Of a stretch of 64,000 bases of DNA, positions 48,301 through 59,139 are shown one piece after another; positions within the stretch are counted from its first letter, which is position 1; the number at the start of each line of letters is the position of its first letter. The stretch is from Diphasiastrum complanatum. Its lineage: Eukaryota > Streptophyta > Lycopodiopsida > Lycopodiales > Lycopodiaceae. The notes under the pieces are model-generated. The model saw nothing but the letters and a program-made list of their open reading frames with translations. It had not been told where the DNA came from and did no database searches. The position numbers were made by a program, and so were the translations under genes. The stretch covers positions 8,078,866-8,142,865 of the forward strand of contig CM055103.1 in NCBI GenBank assembly GCA_029204225.1. The letters run 5' to 3'.

Positions 48301-49589
48301 CTTGCATATGAAGCTTTAGATTTGGAATCTTTTGATTCCATACACTAATATTTGTCCTTGTAGTGAGCTTCACCATTCACCTATAATGACTTGCTTTAGT
48401 GGAGGCATGAAGGCCCGTAGCCAAGTTAAGAATTTAGGAGAGATTGTGAGTCTAGCCACTATCTAATAATACACTAATGAGTTCATATCCTATCATGTCT
48501 TGCGAATGTAAAAAAGGATTAGCTCCAAAACAAATTCACTAAATTGAGGAGCACAAGTACAAGCTTCTACTAAAGGAGCTTCCATTAAAGAGATTTTACC
48601 TCCATTTGGAAACTACATACTAAAAGTAGATTTCCTCTTCTTTTAAGAACAACTTTTCATTAGAATAGTACCTATTAAGAAAAAACCACGGCTCTTATGT
48701 AGGCTAAGCATAGAAATTACGATCTTTGTTTGAACCGATGGCCACTAATTTCTCTCTCTCCCAATTTTTATTGTCATTTTTTACTTGAAAGAATAGAACC
48801 TTATGAGGAGGAGCACTATTAGCTTATTGAGCTCCAAGCAACTTGTGTGATTATGTGATTCTTGTGTAGTTTAGACTTTAATTCATACAGCCTAAGCATA
48901 GTAAGCTTTATGGGATTATTAACAATTTTTTATGACATGGAAGCCCTAGGAATAATCAAGCACAATCATTATTACATTTGTCATTACCAAAAGTATTTTT
49001 AAATGATTTTTTGTCTTTATTTTAACAGTTTTCATGTGAATTCATGAATGTATTCGCAATGGATCGATACAAGCTTTATGTTATTCTTGAATGGTTTGTG
49101 ACTCTTTTTAACAAAGGTGCAGAAAACTTGAGGTATGTAGGTCCTACAAGTTGCTTAGGGGACATTCGTTCAAGGCCACATGGCACCATCTGAGTAACTC
49201 AATGTCTTTCCAAGGCATACCAATTCATTGGTGGATATTCATTGATTGCCTTCTCTATCGATCATAAAAAAAAACACGAATCTTAACACCTTGGTCAATT
49301 TTACGAAGATATAACCTTGAAAAAAGTGTCAATTAAGCAACTTGGCTACCCAAAATCTGTTGGGGGTGAACGGCGCAAAATGTTCATTGATTCTCTATCA
49401 ATGAGGTGCTTCTTCATATCTATTACAATTGGCATGTTCTTGTTCAGGTTTTCTTATTGTCTGTTACCAGACTCTACAGGTCATTCTTGGCAATCAAAGT
49501 CTTGGTTTAACGTTCAGCCAGGCAGCAAGATCGGGTGTTGTAGTATAGTGTTTTTATCCTGTCTGTCAGATGATGCTTAGATAACGTTA
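45304..49589. other. No recognisable gene in 4.3 kb
   Basis: Several frames of 60-130 codons (46462-46758, 46935-47410, 48018-48209, 49317-49580) have no domain, and in 46935-47410 three frames are open at once because the DNA is C-rich. Repeats within it are listed separately. Nothing here looks like a retrotransposon core domain. Confidence 0.5.
45903..46036. repeat. Tandem duplication, about 68 bp, two units
   Basis: Both units read 'gtccatgtcc(t/a)(a/g)ttattgagat(g/t)tggaataatcctaaaca(g/t)gggcaccaa' followed by 'acctccaatt'. They differ at a few bases. A looser echo ('tattatcaa(c/t)tcatggatgcttctt') occurs at about 46131-46160 and 46598-46625. Confidence 0.8.
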
Positions 49590-50325
49590 ATTCTGTGGTC
49601 CAATGAGCATGCAATTGAAGTTGTAAATAAAATAAACTTGACTTGGGCCTTGTAATTAAAATAAAACTAGAGGCCCAATGTCATTTTTAAACTTAGAGAT
49701 CACTTTTTAGAGTTGGGTCCAAATTGGACTCACATGAATCTTGTGATTTCTAATGTACTTTTTGTGGACCCTTGGATCAAGTTGGGTCCAAGATGAATGG
49801 TTAGGATCATTGTGAATATTAGCCAATGAGATTGAGGGGCAAGGGCCTCCCCCATTTTATAAAAAGGCACCATTTGTACACTATTTTCATGCTTAGTGAG
49901 AAGGAGAAAATTCTACCATTTTTGGAAGAGAAGCATCCTCATTTGCTATTCACTACTTGCTATTGCTCTTGGTTGTGTTTTCTCTTGCTTTCTATTTCCA
50001 TGTTTATTGTTTGCCAATAGTGAATGTTTTTCCATTAGCAAGCATAAGGAGCATTTCAGCTAAGTTCCACCCTCACTCTCTTTCTCTCTCTTTCTCTTCT
50101 CTTCTCAATCTCTTCTTCTCCATTCCTTCCCTTCAACCAAACTATGATGAATGATAGTGTAGAGGAGTAGAGTTAAAGAGAAATAGTATAGTAGTGAGTA
50201 GAGTTAAGAGAGAAAGTAGGAAGTTAACTAAAAGTAGCATCTATGCATAGTTAGGCACCTATCCAGTGATCTAACCTTTGTTGACAGGTGGAAGGGCTAT
50301 ACTACGAAAGATCTTCGACCCCACA
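49590..50325 (+). repeat. Gypsy 5' LTR, start truncated
   Basis: Matches 60050-60778 with scattered differences and ends ...CGACCCCACA. Promoter-like AGCCAAT at 49821 and TTTTATAAAAAGG at 49856-49868. The first roughly 90 bp seen in the 3' LTR (TGTTGGGGGTATT...) are absent here. Confidence 0.9.
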
Positions 50326-50326
50326 G

Positions 50327-50345
50327 TGGCGCTATTGTCGGGGAT
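50327..50345 (+). other. Gypsy primer binding site
   Basis: TGGCGCTATTGTCGGGGAT follows one base after the LTR end. It resembles the TGGCGCCGTTGCCGGGG site common in plant Athila/Tat gypsy elements, with C-to-T changes. Confidence 0.8.
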
Positions 50346-51547
50346 AGGTTTTATACTAACTAGTTTAGTTGCATTTTAGCTATTTTCTTGCTTTTTAGAG
50401 TAGTTTAGGTAGATTTTTGGGAGTTTAGAGTTAATTTTCTGTATTTTTTTGTGTTTGGACTGTTCACAGCTAGCGGAGGAGGTGTGAAAGGGTAGAGGAG
50501 GCCCTGAACAACCTCTAAGGGCTTGAAACCCAAACCAATCATCCAAAAACTCAAAAAAACACACCAATCTGCATTTTGGAGGGAAAAAGAGCCAAAAAAA
50601 ACTCATCAGATTTTTATATCTCCAGAATCAGTGGGAATTAACCCTTGCATGACTGACAGCAGCTCCAAGGTACTGTCCCAGACCTGCATAGAAGCCTTCG
50701 AGGGTTAGTTCCAAGCAGATTGTAAAAATCAAAGAAAAATCATAAAAAAATTTCAAAAAACCCTTGAAAAAATCCAAAAAAATTCAAATCTTCATAAGAA
50801 CTCTTGTAGAGCCCTCTGAAGTTCCATCTCAATGAGATCAGGACACAGAGAAGCTTGCGAGAGTTTGTTTGATGATTAAGTGCTTGTGCGAGAGTTCCCA
50901 GTGAAAAAAAGACGAGAAAGTACCAGTGAACCCTCACAAACAGTGAAATTTTCAGTTCCAATAGTCAAGAACTCTTGCAGAGGATTCTGAAGTTCCATCT
51001 CAATCAGACCAGGACACAGAAGAGCATGCGAGAGTTAGTTTGATTTCAGTGAGCAGAAAATTGGATCTAAGTGTTAAAAAATCACTAAAAAGTGAAGATC
51101 CAGCAAATCCTTCTAGTAAGAACTCTCGCAGACCCTCTTAATTGATTTAGAATGTCAAATTACATCAGTGATGAAGCCTGTGAGAGTTAGTATGAGGATC
51201 TAGTGAAGATCAAGCACAAAAAGTGATTTTGAACCCTCGTAGACAGTGAAATTCTCACTTCTTGCGAGAGTTAACTCTCGCAGAGAATTCTATAGGGAGA
51301 TCTGACCCAGATCCAGCTACTGTGAAGCTTGCAAGAGTTACTTCCTAGAGATCTGAAAGATATCAAGTTTTTTTCCTGCAAAAACAGCTAAAGAACCCTC
51401 GCACAGCCAACCCTCGCACAAGATAACCCTCGTAGACCAGATCAATGGAAAGATCTGCATCTGATCCAGCTACTGTCAAAATCTTAGGTCAATCAGTGCA
51501 AGCCTCTTAACCTCATTGCCATACAGCAATCAACAGTTCCAACGGGG
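50346..51547 (+). other. Gypsy untranslated leader rich in complementary words
   Basis: 1.2 kb without a supported ORF. GCGAGAGTT-type and AACCCTCGCA/AACTCTCGCA-type words recur many times (for example 50870, 50930, 51027, 51120, 51230, 51400-51430). These are near complements of each other and can pair along the RNA. At 51263-51282 a perfect 20-bp palindrome has arms TGCGAGAGTT. A packaging or dimerisation role is inference. A detached copy lies at 42290-42810. Confidence 0.6.
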
Positions 51548-53404
51548 ATGCCATCAAGAGGTCGACACGACCACGCTCATGTGTTAGCTGTTACACGAGC
51601 ACAGAAGAGGAAGGAAGTGGCTCCCTCACCACCACCATCAATCACTGACGACCAACCCTCAACTTCAGCGCCATATCCAAATGTGAGGGAAGAGAGAAGA
51701 CAGTACCAGAAAATAAGACACTAGGTACAAAAAGCACAAGAGGAGGAAAAAGAGCAAGAACGAAACAATCCCACAGAACCTCCAGTCGGCATCGAACGGG
51801 AACTGCAAACGGGCTCACCACTACGCACTGATCAGAATGATCGGTTGCACCAACATGAACCACCTTTTCACATGGTGGAGCCTGAGGAACCACGCACTGA
51901 AAGGCTTGCACTCTTGCTGTCAACCCACGTTAGTTTACCCCTCGGAGAACTACTGCGGATTGCACCACAAGCGAAAAGCCTTTTAGCTGAATGGGCCAAA
52001 GCGGATGAGGAGCCAGTAGCGCCTTAGCCCATATATTGTGCGGGCTATGATGAAACAAGTAACGTCCTCCACATCGGAGCAGCATGGGAAAGTGAGGAAC
52101 ACAACATCACTTTGCCAATCAAACACAAGAGATACGAGGACGAGGCGGCGGTGGTAGATGGAGGATCGGGTGTCAATCTGATCTCCACTACTTTGTACAA
52201 AACATGGGGATTACAAGGATTGAAGCCAGCCAGATTCGCCATCAAGCTAGCAGATCAATCCTGTGTGAAACCAAAAGGTGTAGTTGCTAATATTCTTGTA
52301 AGGATAGCAGGCATGTAGTACGTAATTACTTTTGTGGTCATGGACATACCTGAATCTCCATTTGCATACCGTATTTTACTGGGAAGACCATGGTTGAGGG
52401 CTGCGCAAGTAGTACACAACTAGGGTACAAGGAAACTCACCTTCGAGAATAGAGAACAGGCTGTAAAGGTAGATCCAACCACATGGGCGGTAAAACCTAT
52501 TGCACCCAAAGCTGATGACGGATCATCCACAACAGATCATACGATTGACCACCCAAGGCCAGCCAAGGGAGGTCACTATCATTCAGAGACGGATGTCATG
52601 AGATGGATGGATTCATTAGCAACTATTGATTGCCAGACATGTCAATATGAATCAGATCCATAATCGAATACATTTTCACCCAAATGTTACACTATGGACA
52701 CACCAATCACATTTGGGGTGAATATGATAAACGTAGCATGGTTGTCAATGGAGCCGATTGAGAACCCAGTGGACGATGATCTAGTCCCTTGGCAACATGC
52801 TCTAACTTATAATAAGGAGATTGAGCTGACTGATGAACAAGTCCTACACCACATGGACCCAGATCGTTACGAAACCAAGAAAGTACTAGCTCAACCACCA
52901 CAAAGGTCTGCTATGACGAAAGTCTCAAGGATCGAACCACCCAAGGCACCTGCAAATAAGAAGAATCAGTTGAAGCAACGCTACAACCAGGTGATCCGAT
53001 GGAGTGACCTTCCGAAAGAGGCAATAGCTACAATAGACATTGATATTCGCAACCATGAGGCGAACGTCACAACAGTCCCGAAGAAAGACAACAACGATGA
53101 ACCCACCAAAATGACAAAAAAGGGCAAGAAGAAGGTGTTGGATTCCTTGAAGTCAATCTAGTTGGACTCAGATACAACGTCATCTTCTACACAAGTGACA
53201 GAAAATAAAAAAATGGCCAGTCGGACCAAGACCAATATGTAGAAAGAGGAATCTCGATGAGCTCCAGTTCATGAGATGCCTGATACTTTCAAGAATTATA
53301 CATTGGACGACATGGTAATCATGATGTCGCAAGCCCAACGAGAACCTGATCAAAGTCAGGCACCAGTGGAACAAGTCTTCGAGGGACCTACGTGAACACA
53401 GCCG
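51548..53404 (+). pseudogene. Gypsy Gag remnant and aspartic protease
   Basis: Starts at ATG 51548 (M-P-S-R-G-R-H-D-H) in the pol frame. The N-terminal 170 codons are Glu/Pro/Gln-rich, with no capsid-like helices or zinc knuckle that I can see. Protease: A-V-V-D-G-G-S-G-V-N-L-I-S (active site, near 52153) and L-L-G-R-P-W-L-R-A-A (near 52377). The segment after it (52424-53404) is the protease-RT linker. In-frame stops at 51722, 52025, 52316, 52421, 52661, 53159, 53240 and 53393, with no frameshift. Confidence 0.82.
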
Positions 53405-54613
53405 ATGAATCTTGCGGAACCAGGAGAAGAAGAAAGGATAGTGCATGTGGGAGAGCAGTTAACAACCACGCAGTTCAAGAGACTACGATCCTTGTTGGTG
53501 GAATATAAAGACTGTTTTTCCTGGAGCTATAGTGATCTAAAGGGCATTCCGCGAACAGTAGTCCAACACACCATACATTTGGTGGACGGAACAGTCTCCA
53601 AGGTAAGCCGTTACTACCGCTGCAACCCGAATTATACAGAACTGATCAAGCAAGAGTTGTAAAAACTTATGGATGCAGATTTCATTTACGAAATCGAGCA
53701 CACGAAATGGGTATTGCCGATAGTTATAGTACCCAAGAAGAATGGCAAAATGCGTATCTGTGTGAATCTGAAGGCGCTTAATGCAGTCACCAAGAAGGAC
53801 CATTTTTCTATACCATTTACGAAAAGTGTCCTCGATAGAGTAGCTGACGATGAAGCCTACAGTTTTCTGGACGGCTTCAACGGCTACAACCAGGTGAAAA
53901 TAGCCCCCCAGGACCAGCACAAGACAACATTTTCCACGGAATGGGGAACTTATGCCTATAAAGTGATGCCATTCGGACTTTGCAATGCCCCAAGCACTTT
54001 CCAGCGAGTCATGCAGGCGGCATTCAAAGATTATTTGCAAAGATTTTTGGAAATTTTCTTGGACGATCTGTGCGTGCATGGACCAAATTCATAACACTTA
54101 TCCAATTTGGAGAAGGTGCTACAAAAATGCCGCGAATACCAGATCTCCCTGAATCCAGAAAAATGTCAATTCTGGGCGACGCATGGCTTGATACTTGGCC
54201 ATATAGTGTCAAGACACGGGATCGCCACAGATCTATCAAAGATTAGGATCATTGTTGATCTACCACCACCAGGGACAATCCGCGAGGTCTAGATTCTCAT
54301 GGGTCATGCTAACTATTATAGGATCTTCATTTTTTATTTTGCGGAGTTAGCCAGACCAATTTACAAGCTCACAATGGATCCACATTGGAATGAGGAAGCT
54401 CTAAAGGCTTTCCAGAAGATTAATGATGCATTGGTCTCAGCACCAATCCTACGACCACCCAATTGGTCCATTGAGTTCCACGTGCATACGGACGCATCAA
54501 AGTATGCAGTTGGAGCAGTCTTAACCCAGCCAGGTGAACACAAAAAAGATTTTCCAATCCGATTTGCAAGCCGACAGCTCAGTGATACCGAAATGAATTA
54601 TTCAACCGACGAG
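53405..54613 (+). pseudogene. Gypsy reverse transcriptase and RNase H N-terminal half
   Basis: Same frame as protease. RT: W-V-L-P-I-V-I-V-P-K-K-N-G-K-M-R-I-C-V-N, S-F-L-D-G-F-N-G-Y-N-Q (motif A), M-P-F-G-L-C-N-A-P-S-T-F-Q (B), F-L-D-D-L-C-V-H (catalytic C). The thumb/connection has C-Q-F-W and L-G-H-I-V-S. RNase H opens with F-H-V-H-T-D-A-S-K-Y-A-V-G (first Asp) and F-A-S-R-Q-L. Stops at 53660, 54092 and 54290. Just after N-Y-S-T-D-E the domain is interrupted by a foreign segment. Confidence 0.92.
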
Positions 54614-54941
54614 AGTTGAAAATTGCCTCGCAGCACGAAGACAAATCTGAAGCTGAAAAGAAGTTGGTCGAGCAATAGTCTGATCGCCAAGAAGGATACG
54701 CCAGCTCCCTGCAAAATGCCCTAACAACCACACATGATCAGGTGGATAAGGCCGTGCATGATGCAAAACAACAGGTGCGACTCCTAAAGGGTCAATTGCA
54801 GATGGCTAAGCAAGATCGCACGCGTCTCCAAGGTGAATTGGATGCGACCGCCCTTGAGCTTGATGCGTATCTTCAGACGCAAATACCAGATCATCTGGTC
54901 ACACCAACGGAGATCGCGTATTTGTTCAAGAAAGTGGAGAG
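54614..54941 (+). other. Coiled-coil-coding segment inserted inside gypsy RNase H
   Basis: About 328 bp between N-Y-S-T-D-E and R-E-A-L-A-M-I-Y of RNase H. It is open in a frame different from both flanks apart from one TAG, and encodes a Lys/Gln/Glu/Leu heptad-like helix (for example L-K-G-Q-L-Q-M-A-K-Q-D-R-T-R-L-Q-G-E-L). GAGAG occurs at both edges (54611-54615 and 54937-54941). Composition is like the coiled coil at 58519-59055, but the bases are not obviously the same. Removing 54614-54941 restores the native RNase H junction. Confidence 0.7.
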
Positions 54942-56419
54942 CGAGAAGCACTGGCAATGATCTATGCGGTTAAGAAGTTTCAACACTATTTGATGGCCAC
55001 ACATTTTGCTTTTTATACGGACCGTCAACCCTTGCTATATCTCATTAATAAAACTTGCAACACCGGGAGAATCACCAAATGGCTCCTGTTGTTGTTGGAA
55101 TTTGATTTTTGGATAGTAGTTCGTAAGGGAAAACAACACTACATGGCAGATCATGTGTCACAAATCAAGGGAAAGGAGATTGCAACCCAACCCGACGATG
55201 AGCTGGCAGATGCTGCCTTATTTTACGTGGATACAGTACCAGAATGGGCTGCTGACATTGTTGAATATCTAATGCGGGGCCAACCAGACAAATCACTATT
55301 AACGGCGGAACAGCGGAAATTGATCTTGAAAGCTAGACCTTATCAACAGATTGTCGGCCAATTGTACCGAAGATGTCCAGACGGAATTCTTCGACGGTGT
55401 ATTCTTCCTCATGAGACCACCCAGATCATTTCGCTTTCACATGAAGGCATGGGTGGAGGTCATTTTTCATCTGACATTACAGTTCGCAAGATCCTGCATA
55501 ATGTTGGTGGCCAACGATTCATAAAGACACGGAGGAATACTTGAAAAAGTGCGATGTGTGCCAAAGGGCAAGGAGACCAATGAGATTGAACTATGATCTA
55601 CTGCACCCAGTCTTAGCCCAAGCACCGTTCGAAAAATGGGGATTGGATTATATTGGTCCAATTCACCCTATAGCAAGGAGTTTCCAGGCTCGATACATAA
55701 TTGTAGCCACAGACTACCTCACCAAATGGGTCGAAGCCAAGGCAAGAGTAGCTAATGCTAGGACCACTGCCAAGTTCCTTTATGAAAATATCATTGTACG
55801 CTTCAGGTGCCCGGTGGAACTAGTCAGTGATCGCGGAAGCCATTTCATCAACGAGACCATCAAGGTCCTGTTGGAAGAATTCTTCATGATCCACAGAACC
55901 AGTATGCCTTATTATCCTTGTGGTAATGGGCAAGCAGAATCATCCAATAAGATCTTGTGTAGCGTGCTCATGAATACAGTTGAAGCTAGCAGATCAGATT
56001 GGGAACACAAGTTGCATGCTGCACTGTGGGCATTCTAGATAACATATAAAGAGAGCACTGATCAAACACCCTTCCAATTGGTATATGGTCAGGATGTTGT
56101 GATGCTAGTAGAGTTTTTAGTTCCTTTATTAAGGATTGCAACCACACAACGTCTTAATGAGTCCAAATCTCTACAGCTACGCCATGAAGCTCTGCATAAA
56201 CTCTGTGAAACACGTTTACTAGTTGTGCATGCACTGGCAACTGAAAAGGAAAGACGCAAGGCTTGGCATGATCAAAAATTACAAAAGAAGGATCTTCGTT
56301 CAGGAGATCTGGTCCTGATGTATAAAACTAAGGCGATCAAGGGAAAGTTAAAATTCACAGGCGAAGGTCCTTATAGGATCAAGGAGATTCTTAATCATGG
56401 GGCCATGAACTTAGAATAG
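54942..56419 (+). pseudogene. Gypsy RNase H C-terminal half and integrase
   Basis: RNase H resumes at R-E-A-L-A-M-I-Y-A-V-K-K-F, then Y-T-D-R-Q-P-L (catalytic Asp) and M-A-D-H-V-S-Q. Integrase: zinc motif H-E-G-M-G-G-G-H ... C-D-V-C, with a one-base frameshift near 55503; L-D-Y-I-G-P-I (first Asp), V-S-D-R-G-S-H-F (second), Y-Y-P-C-G-N-G-Q-A-E (Glu). A TAG near 56036 follows. The C-terminal G-E-G-P-Y-R-I is a GPY/F motif. No chromodomain. A TAG ends the frame at 56417. Confidence 0.92.
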
Positions 56420-56799
56420 GTTGATGGGACACCCTTTGACACACCCATCAACGGTAGCCGGTTGCACAAGTACTGGCCACCACAATAAGACAGATCCAGA
56501 TTGGGGGTGGCATATTACAAAAAGCTAAACTGCTCAGCCATCACCGCTAGATCTAAGGAGATCAAGCCAAATCAAGCTGGCGAAGCTCTGCCGAAATTTC
56601 CACTGAAAATACCAAGTTTCTGTTTTCAACCAAACTTTCTACCAGTTGTCATCTGCTCATATCAAACATCGATATGCGCTCTGAACTACAATCTTTGTCA
56701 TCCAACACTCATTATTCTCAGTTTTCTACTGTTTCCTTCCATTTTCCACCGTGTTTTTTACTTTTCCGACTTTTTTGACCACTAATCATCATTGCTAAC
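56420..56799 (+). other. Linker between gypsy integrase and 3' ORF
   Basis: Non-coding. Its first 90 bp, including 'ggttgatgggacacc' and 'cccatcaacggtag', are conserved in the minus-strand gypsy near 10840. A splice acceptor or internal promoter for the 3' ORF might sit here, but I cannot point to one. Confidence 0.5.
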
Positions 56800-58197
56800 A
56801 TGGCCTCCTCATCCTCTGAAGACTCTGGCGCCAAACAGGTGATCCAGCGTGACATCCCCAAGGCCACGCAGATTTAGCCTCTACCCACTGACACTTTGAT
56901 CCAACCATGGCTGCAGACAGCCGGGCCCCTCCTTGAAGTAATGGATTTTTACTCGACACTCTTCCATTCTAAGATTAACATGGGCCTCGCCCTTCACGCT
57001 TACGCCACCTAGGACGAGGACAAGACTTGTTTCCACTTCCTATACCAAGGTACCATGTACAAGGTCAGGATTAACGCCGACTCGATGATCACCGTTGGTA
57101 TTATGTCCGGTGATCGTCAACCCATCTCCCATCACCACGCCAAAGCTCTGATCAAACCATTCGTCACCCAAACCACACCAGAAATTCCCATCCAGACTAA
57201 CAATGGTTACTTGATAGAAGCTATCACGGAACCCGTCATTCAGGTAGCTGTGCATCTGTTGAATAGCTTTATGGTTATTTCAACATTTTGCAAGGACAGA
57301 ATCCAATCTACGCTACTGCGTCAGATAGTGGAATCCTTTCTGGAATTCCCTAACCCCTCCGTTGTGCCATACGACTGGCATAGCTTCCTTATTCGAGAAC
57401 TAACAAACTCCATCAAACCCAACAACCGTGAGCAAATCGTAGCAGGCCCCTTGTTGTGTAACTTTGCCTACGCACTTCTCAAGGTGAAAGTGCGCGATTT
57501 TCAGCGCTCATCCCTCCTCTCTACCCTTGTGCCACATACTAACCTTTATCCACCATCTCAAGCATCTACCTCATCCCAACCTACAGTCATTAACACAACG
57601 GCTAGCAAACGAATGTGTGGCGCTGCCTCTACATCCACATCTCCACCTGTTATCTGACGACGTGTCTACACTGCCGCACTAACTACTCCATCAACCACTG
57701 TCACTTCGTCTTCCGTACAACCCCCCACTCCAATTTCTGTTGTCGCTACCTCTCTTCCTATTCTATCCGCATCTGTTTCTTTCTCCATCCCCATTTCTTC
57801 TATTGATACCACTCCTACTTCTTTTCCAGTGTCCGCTGCTCCATCCATCACCATCGCATCCTCCATCACTCCTGCCACCACCGTTGCTCCTCTCACATTC
57901 AACCCTTCTGATTTGCAACTGTCCCCCGACACTCTAGCATGGATGCAAGTTATCAATTTTTCACCCCCAAGCCAGACACTTTCTGTTCCATCCTCACCTT
58001 CTTCCATACTCCACACCACCCTTCAGTTCCTCACTATTCCTCCCATCCTCTCGTTCGGACAAACCGTCCTCGCCCCTGTTTCCACAGTTGTTTCTCACAC
58101 CCCACCTGCTTCGCCAAAGATTGTCGAGGGCAGCCAACCGCTGTCTGATGACGCATTTGTACAAAACATTTTTTGTAGCATCACCAGATCGGACTGA
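56800..58197 (+). pseudogene. Gypsy 3' accessory ORF, module 1: N-terminal domain and Ser/Thr/Pro-rich stretch
   Basis: Starts M-A-S-S-S-S-E-D-S-G-A-K. In-frame TAGs lie near 56876 and 57010 and a TGA at 57655. Residues from about 45 on (M-D-F-Y-S-T-L ... F-H-F-L-Y-Q-G-T-M-Y-K-V ... L-L-R-Q-I-V-E-S-F-L) recall the 'putative plant transposon protein' domain found in Athila-like elements. From 57540 to 58190 the frame continues as a Ser/Thr/Pro-rich tract. A related start exists at 10200-9955. An unusual Gag, an envelope-like protein or a nucleic-acid-binding accessory are all possible; I have no functional evidence. Confidence 0.6.
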
Positions 58198-59055
58198 CCC
58201 TACTGCCCCAGATGGCATCAAGATAAATGAAAACCTGATCGAAGACAATGACGACGGAATTCCACAAGTCGTCGGGGACGATATAACACAAGCCCCTGGT
58301 AGTGCTAGTGTACCAGCTGCTCCCATGGATCTAACGACGGCGTACCAAACCCTAGGAACATACATCCTGGATGTGGTAGCAGCCAAAGCTATTCTGGAAA
58401 GCAGGGTACTACAGTTGGCAACAAGTAATACACAACTGCAAGCAGACCTCACCAAGCTGCAACAGAGCTGATTCTAGCTCAGCAACACGAACAAGCAGGG
58501 CACCAGGAGATTGCCAAGTTGCAGCAGAAGGAGGAGGGCCTAAACAAATATATTCAAAGTCTCTCCAAAGCGCTGACTGAGGCCTCCACAAAGGTGCGGG
58601 AGCTTCAAACTGAAGCATCCCAACGGCTTGTCCCCATCCAGGAACAACTTACACTTTTGGAAGCAAAGAACACGCACCTGGGGACAGAGGTTAAAGCCTT
58701 ACAAGACGAGAAACTCGTCTGGTTAGCCCAATCTGCACCAAACACAAGGCCGCTTTCCAAATCAGAGAAGAATCTTCTACAATGTCAGGTGCAAGTTTAT
58801 AGCCAAACCCTCAACAGCTACCAGGCGGAGTTCAATAAGTATCTAACAAGCGCAACGCAAGAGCTCGCCCAAGCCAAGCAAGCCCTCAAGGCATGCCAAA
58901 AATACATGGAAACGAAGGCCCAGCCCACCCTCGTGGTAATTCCACCGCCACCTAATTTTGACGCTGCACAGGCTAGTACCAGCCAAGGTCAGAGCCAGCA
59001 GGCAGCAGGGGGATTTCAACCAGATCAAGGGTTCGAAGGCCAGGACCAAGGGTAG
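58198..59055 (+). pseudogene. Gypsy 3' accessory ORF, module 2: coiled coil
   Basis: After a frameshift near 58190 the text continues (Y-Q-T-L-G-T-Y-I-L-D-V-V-A-A-K-A), then from 58519 a long Gln/Glu/Lys/Leu helix with coiled-coil spacing (V-R-E-L-Q-T-E-A-S-Q-R-L ... L-L-E-A-K-N-T-H-L-G-T-E). It ends in a Gln/Gly-rich tail. Such a helix would allow self-assembly. No transmembrane segment is seen, which counts against a simple envelope reading. Confidence 0.6.
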
Positions 59056-59139
59056 ACAGATGCGGCCGCTGAGGCGCGTGACTAGAGCCAAGGCGCAACC
59101 ACCAGCCAGGGCCAAGCAACATCATCCAGAGAGTCACGA

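Noticed and set aside
49317-49580. 87-codon frame with hydrophobic segment before the gypsy LTR
   Set aside because: No homology recognised, no regulatory context, and it abuts a rearranged junction.
53537-54079. 180-codon minus-strand frame
   Set aside because: Antisense of the gypsy RT; no domain of its own.
57740-58019. Alternative frames (Leu/Pro-rich plus strand, Gly/Val/Glu-rich minus strand)
   Set aside because: Shadows of the Ser/Thr/Pro-rich tract of the gypsy 3' ORF.
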